This document shows, piece by piece, positions 5,688 through 8,941 of a DNA stretch of 8,941 nt. Source of the DNA: Desulfonatronum sp. (lineage in GTDB: Bacteria; Desulfobacterota; Desulfovibrionia; Desulfovibrionales; Desulfonatronaceae). How positions within the stretch are numbered: the stretch's first letter is position 1; the number at the start of each line of letters is the position of its first letter. Made by a program: the position numbers and the translations under genes. The stretch lies in the NCBI GenBank assembly GCA_007127655.1, contig SKYX01000438.1, forward strand, positions 1-8,941, given 5' to 3'. A model generated the notes under the pieces. It was not told where the DNA came from and ran no database searches. It saw nothing but the letters and a program-made list of their open reading frames with translations.

Positions 5688-7382
5688 ATGGAACGGACGG
5701 GGGCGCAAGTCCTTCTGGAGTGTCTGCTCCAGGAAGGCGTGGAGTCGATCTTCGGGTTTCCAGGCGGCGCGGTCATCGATATCTACCACCACCTGCCGGA
5801 ATACCCCGCGTTGCGGCATTTTTTGGTTCGCCACGAACAGGGGGCCATTCATGCAGCGGACGGGTACGCCAGGGCCACGGGCCGGGTCGGGGTTTGCCTG
5901 GTCACCAGTGGTCCGGGCGCGACCAATACGGTCACCGGCATCGCCACCGCCTACATGGACTCCATCCCCGTCGTGATCATTACCGGCCAGGTCCCCACAC
6001 CCTTGATCGGCAACGACGCCTTCCAGGAAGTGGACATCGTCGGCATCTCAAGACCGTGCGTGAAGCACAACTATCTGGTCAAGGACGTGAAGGACCTGGC
6101 CTGGATCATCAAGCAGGCTTTCTACCTCGCCCGTACCGGGAGACCCGGACCGGTGCTGGTGGATCTGCCCAAGGACGTGCTCCAGGCCAAGACCGTTTTC
6201 GAATATCCGGAATCCATCTCCATGCGCAGCTATAATCCCAATCTCGCGCCCAACCGCCGTCAGGTGCGCAAGGTCACGGAACTGCTGCGGCGAAGTCGAC
6301 GGCCTCTGGTTTATTCCGGGGGGGGGGTGATTTCCTCAGACGCCAGCGAGGAACTGACGTGGCTATGCCAGACCCTGCGCATCCCGGTGACCTCCACGTT
6401 GATGGGCCTGGGCGCGTTTCCCGGCGACGATCCGCTCTGGCTGGGCATGCTGGGCATGCACGGGACCTACGCCGCGAACATGGCCGTGGGGCATACGGAC
6501 CTCCTTTTGGCCGTTGGGGCGCGCTTCGACGATCGGGTGACCGGGAAAATCAGTTCTTTCGCCCCGTCGGCTCAAGTGGTGCATATCGACGTGGACCCCA
6601 CCTCCATTCGCAAGAACGTCAACGTGGACGTGCCCATCGTGGCCGACTGTCGTCTTGCCCTGCGCGGGATTCGTGAGGAATTGGAGATCTGCCCGGATCT
6701 GCCCGACTGGAGCGAGGCGCACCAGCCCTGGCTGGAGCAGGTCGGCGAATGGCAACGCGACCACCCCCTGCGGTACACGTTCAGCGAAGAACCGATTAAG
6801 CCGCAATTCGTGGTGGAAAAGATCTACGAACTGACCAAGGGCGAGGCAATCATCACCACGGAAGTCGGACAAAACCAGATGTGGGCGGCCCAATTTTCCA
6901 AGTTCCACCGTCCTCGAACCTTTCTGACCTCCGGCGGACTGGGGACCATGGGCTACGGCTTTCCCGCGGCCATCGGAGCCCAGGTAGCGTTCCCGGACAA
7001 GCTGGTGATCGACATCGCCGGCGACGGCTCAATCCAGATGAACATCCAGGAAATGGCCACCGCGGTGAGCTACAACATCCCGGTGAAGATCGTGATTTTG
7101 AACAACGGCTACCTGGGGATGGTCCGACAGTGGCAGGAGTTGTTCTACGCCAAGAACTACTGCGCCACCTGCATGCACCTCAATCCGGACTTCGTGAAAC
7201 TGGCCGAAGCCTACGGCGCGGCCGGGTTCCGGGTGACCAAGGCCGCGGATGTGGAACGAGTGCTCAAGGAAGCCTTCGCGGTCCCCGGACCGGCCATCGT
7301 GGACGTGGTCGTGGAACCCGAGGAAAACGTTTATCCCATGGTTCCGGCCGGCGCCGCGCTGACCGACATGCTGCTGGTGTAA
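5688..7382 (+). CDS. ilvB: Acetolactate synthase large (catalytic) subunit
   Basis: A 564-residue ThDP- and FAD-dependent enzyme. It condenses two pyruvates to acetolactate, or pyruvate with 2-oxobutyrate, the first common step to valine, leucine and isoleucine. The N-terminal PYR domain has [10 protein letters not shown] (22-31), the ThDP-activating glutamate E50 in RHEQGA, and TSGPGATN (73-80). A central FAD domain follows (about 190-330, with YSGGGVI and [11 protein letters not shown]). The C-terminal PP domain has the Mg/ThDP motif GDG (445-447), 24 residues, then NN (472-473) in [12 protein letters not shown]. Length is normal and all key residues are present. Oddities are a run of ten Gs (6318-6327) encoding the glycine triplet, and a CATC pair (492-495) where many homologues have serine or threonine. 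The ATG follows the DUF465 stop by 2 nt. ilvN follows after 13 nt. Confidence 0.97.
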   Translation: MERTGAQVLLECLLQEGVESIFGFPGGAVIDIYHHLPEYPALRHFLVRHEQGAIHAADGYARATGRVGVCLVTSGPGATNTVTGIATAYMDSIPVVIITGQVPTPLIGNDAFQEVDIVGISRPCVKHNYLVKDVKDLAWIIKQAFYLARTGRPGPVLVDLPKDVLQAKTVFEYPESISMRSYNPNLAPNRRQVRKVTELLRRSRRPLVYSGGGVISSDASEELTWLCQTLRIPVTSTLMGLGAFPGDDPLWLGMLGMHGTYAANMAVGHTDLLLAVGARFDDRVTGKISSFAPSAQVVHIDVDPTSIRKNVNVDVPIVADCRLALRGIREELEICPDLPDWSEAHQPWLEQVGEWQRDHPLRYTFSEEPIKPQFVVEKIYELTKGEAIITTEVGQNQMWAAQFSKFHRPRTFLTSGGLGTMGYGFPAAIGAQVAFPDKLVIDIAGDGSIQMNIQEMATAVSYNIPVKIVILNNGYLGMVRQWQELFYAKNYCATCMHLNPDFVKLAEAYGAAGFRVTKAADVERVLKEAFAVPGPAIVDVVVEPEENVYPMVPAGAALTDMLLV

Positions 7383-7395
7383 AGGAGGTCTCCCC

Positions 7396-7881
7396 ATGCG
7401 TCATGTGCTGTCCGTACTTGTGGAAAATGAACCCGGAGTCCTGTCCCGGGTGGTCGGTCTGTTCAGCGGCCGCGGCTTCAATATCGAAACCCTGAACGTC
7501 GCTCCGACGCTGGAGGACGGTCTGTCCCTGATGACCATCACCACCTCCGGCGAAGAACAGATCATCGAGCAGATTACCAAGCAGTTGCGCAAGCTGGTGA
7601 CCGTGGTCAAGGTCGTTGATTTGACCCATTTGCAGTCCGTGGAACGGGAAATGGTGCTGATCAAGGTCAACGCCGAGGACGAACGCCGGGCCGAGGTGTT
7701 GCGGATCGCGGACATTTTTCGATGCAAAGTCGTAGACGTCAGCGGCAACGACCTGACCCTGGAAATCACCGGAGACCAGGGTAAGATCAGAGCCATCGTC
7801 AGCCTGTTGCAGCGATTCGGCATCAAGGAGTTCGCCCGCACCGGCACCGTGGCCATGCGCCGGAGCATGCAGGTGGACTGA
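7396..7881 (+). CDS. ilvN: Acetolactate synthase small (regulatory) subunit
   Basis: A 161-residue partner of IlvB that raises its activity and confers end-product inhibition. The N-terminal ACT domain (about 2-78) contains VENEPGVLSRVVGLFSGRGF and NIETLNV. N11, G14 and N29, the positions whose mutation makes E. coli IlvH valine-resistant, are all kept, so valine feedback is expected. The C-terminal ALS-ss domain (about 80-161) has VLIKVNA, DIFRCKVVDV, TLEITGDQGKI and the ending GIKEFARTGTVAM. AGGAGG (7383-7388) begins immediately after the ilvB stop and sits 7 nt from the ATG. Size is that of the IlvN/IlvH class. The downstream gap carries an inverted repeat and then ilvC. Confidence 0.97.
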   Translation: MRHVLSVLVENEPGVLSRVVGLFSGRGFNIETLNVAPTLEDGLSLMTITTSGEEQIIEQITKQLRKLVTVVKVVDLTHLQSVEREMVLIKVNAEDERRAEVLRIADIFRCKVVDVSGNDLTLEITGDQGKIRAIVSLLQRFGIKEFARTGTVAMRRSMQVD

Positions 7882-7917
7882 TTTTGTAACTACTTAGCTC
7901 ATCCGAGTAAAAGCGGC

Positions 7918-7998
7918 CTGGATACTCGCCTTCGCGGGTATGACTGACTTGGAGGCGGCATTGAAAAACAGGTCATTCCCGCGAAGGCGGGAATCCAG
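7918..7998. repeat. Inverted pair of 27-nt dispersed palindromic repeats (HSREGGNP type)
   Basis: The left arm (7918-7944) starts CTGGATACTCGCCTTCG. The right arm (7972-7998) starts GTCATTCCCGCGAAGG and is the reverse complement of the left at 24 of 27 positions. The spacer is exactly 27 nt. The right arm matches the consensus of a palindromic repeat scattered through many proteobacterial genomes; translated it gives the familiar spurious peptides HSREGGNP and FPRRRES. Transcribed, the pair would fold into a long hairpin that could protect the ilvBN mRNA end or separate it from ilvC. No transposase is near. Confidence 0.85.
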
Positions 7999-8009
7999 CG
8001 TCGGAATGA

Positions 8010-8941
<932 letters not shown>

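Noticed and set aside
6363..6908. Minus-strand open frames inside ilvB
   Set aside because: Shadows of the ilvB coding strand, with no family resemblance.

Overview
The window looks like chromosomal DNA from a GC-rich, probably anaerobic deltaproteobacterium, most likely of the order Desulfovibrionales (sulfate reducers). This rests on overall protein character: TatA, IlvB and KARI sequence style, a Cys-rich small protein, and a very long fused cysteine synthase. It is an inference, since no taxonomic marker gene is present. There is no phage, transposase, CRISPR, tRNA or rRNA.

Left block (1-2549, minus strand). Reading leftwards: tatA, with a strong Shine-Dalgarno site and its own intrinsic terminator; then rsfS (ribosome silencing factor); then a small four-cysteine zinc-ribbon protein whose start overlaps the rsfS stop (ATGA); then, 48 bp on, a long pyridoxal-phosphate cysteine synthase that runs off the window. 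The cysteine synthase is the most remarkable object here. After a complete CysM-type catalytic domain (about 305 residues) it continues into a region that aligns by eye with the start of cysteinyl-tRNA synthetase. In that region the HIGH signature and the first zinc-ligand cysteine are lost. This suggests a fusion of cysteine synthesis to a catalytically dead, possibly tRNA- or cysteine-sensing CysRS-like module, in an apparent operon with a ribosome-silencing factor.

Divergent intergenic region (2550-2755), then the right block (2756-8941, plus strand). It begins with two tightly packed genes I cannot name (an eight-cysteine small protein, then a 319-residue helical protein). A HAD-family phosphatase follows, overlapping its predecessor by ATGA. 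Next come yggT (membrane protein), yggU (DUF167), a DUF465/YdcH small coiled protein, then ilvB and ilvN (acetolactate synthase large and small subunits). After a 296-bp gap comes ilvC (ketol-acid reductoisomerase, truncated by the window end). Gene spacing is tight from 2756 to 7881, so one transcript is plausible up to ilvN.

The ilvN-ilvC gap contains a pair of inverted 27-nt palindromic repeats of the widely dispersed type that encodes the spurious peptide HSREGGNP. It also has an AT-rich promoter-like segment with a dyad over its -10, so ilvC probably also has its own promoter.

Functionally the window carries the first two steps of branched-chain amino-acid synthesis (IlvBN, IlvC), cysteine synthesis with a possible translational link, Tat export, and ribosome hibernation.
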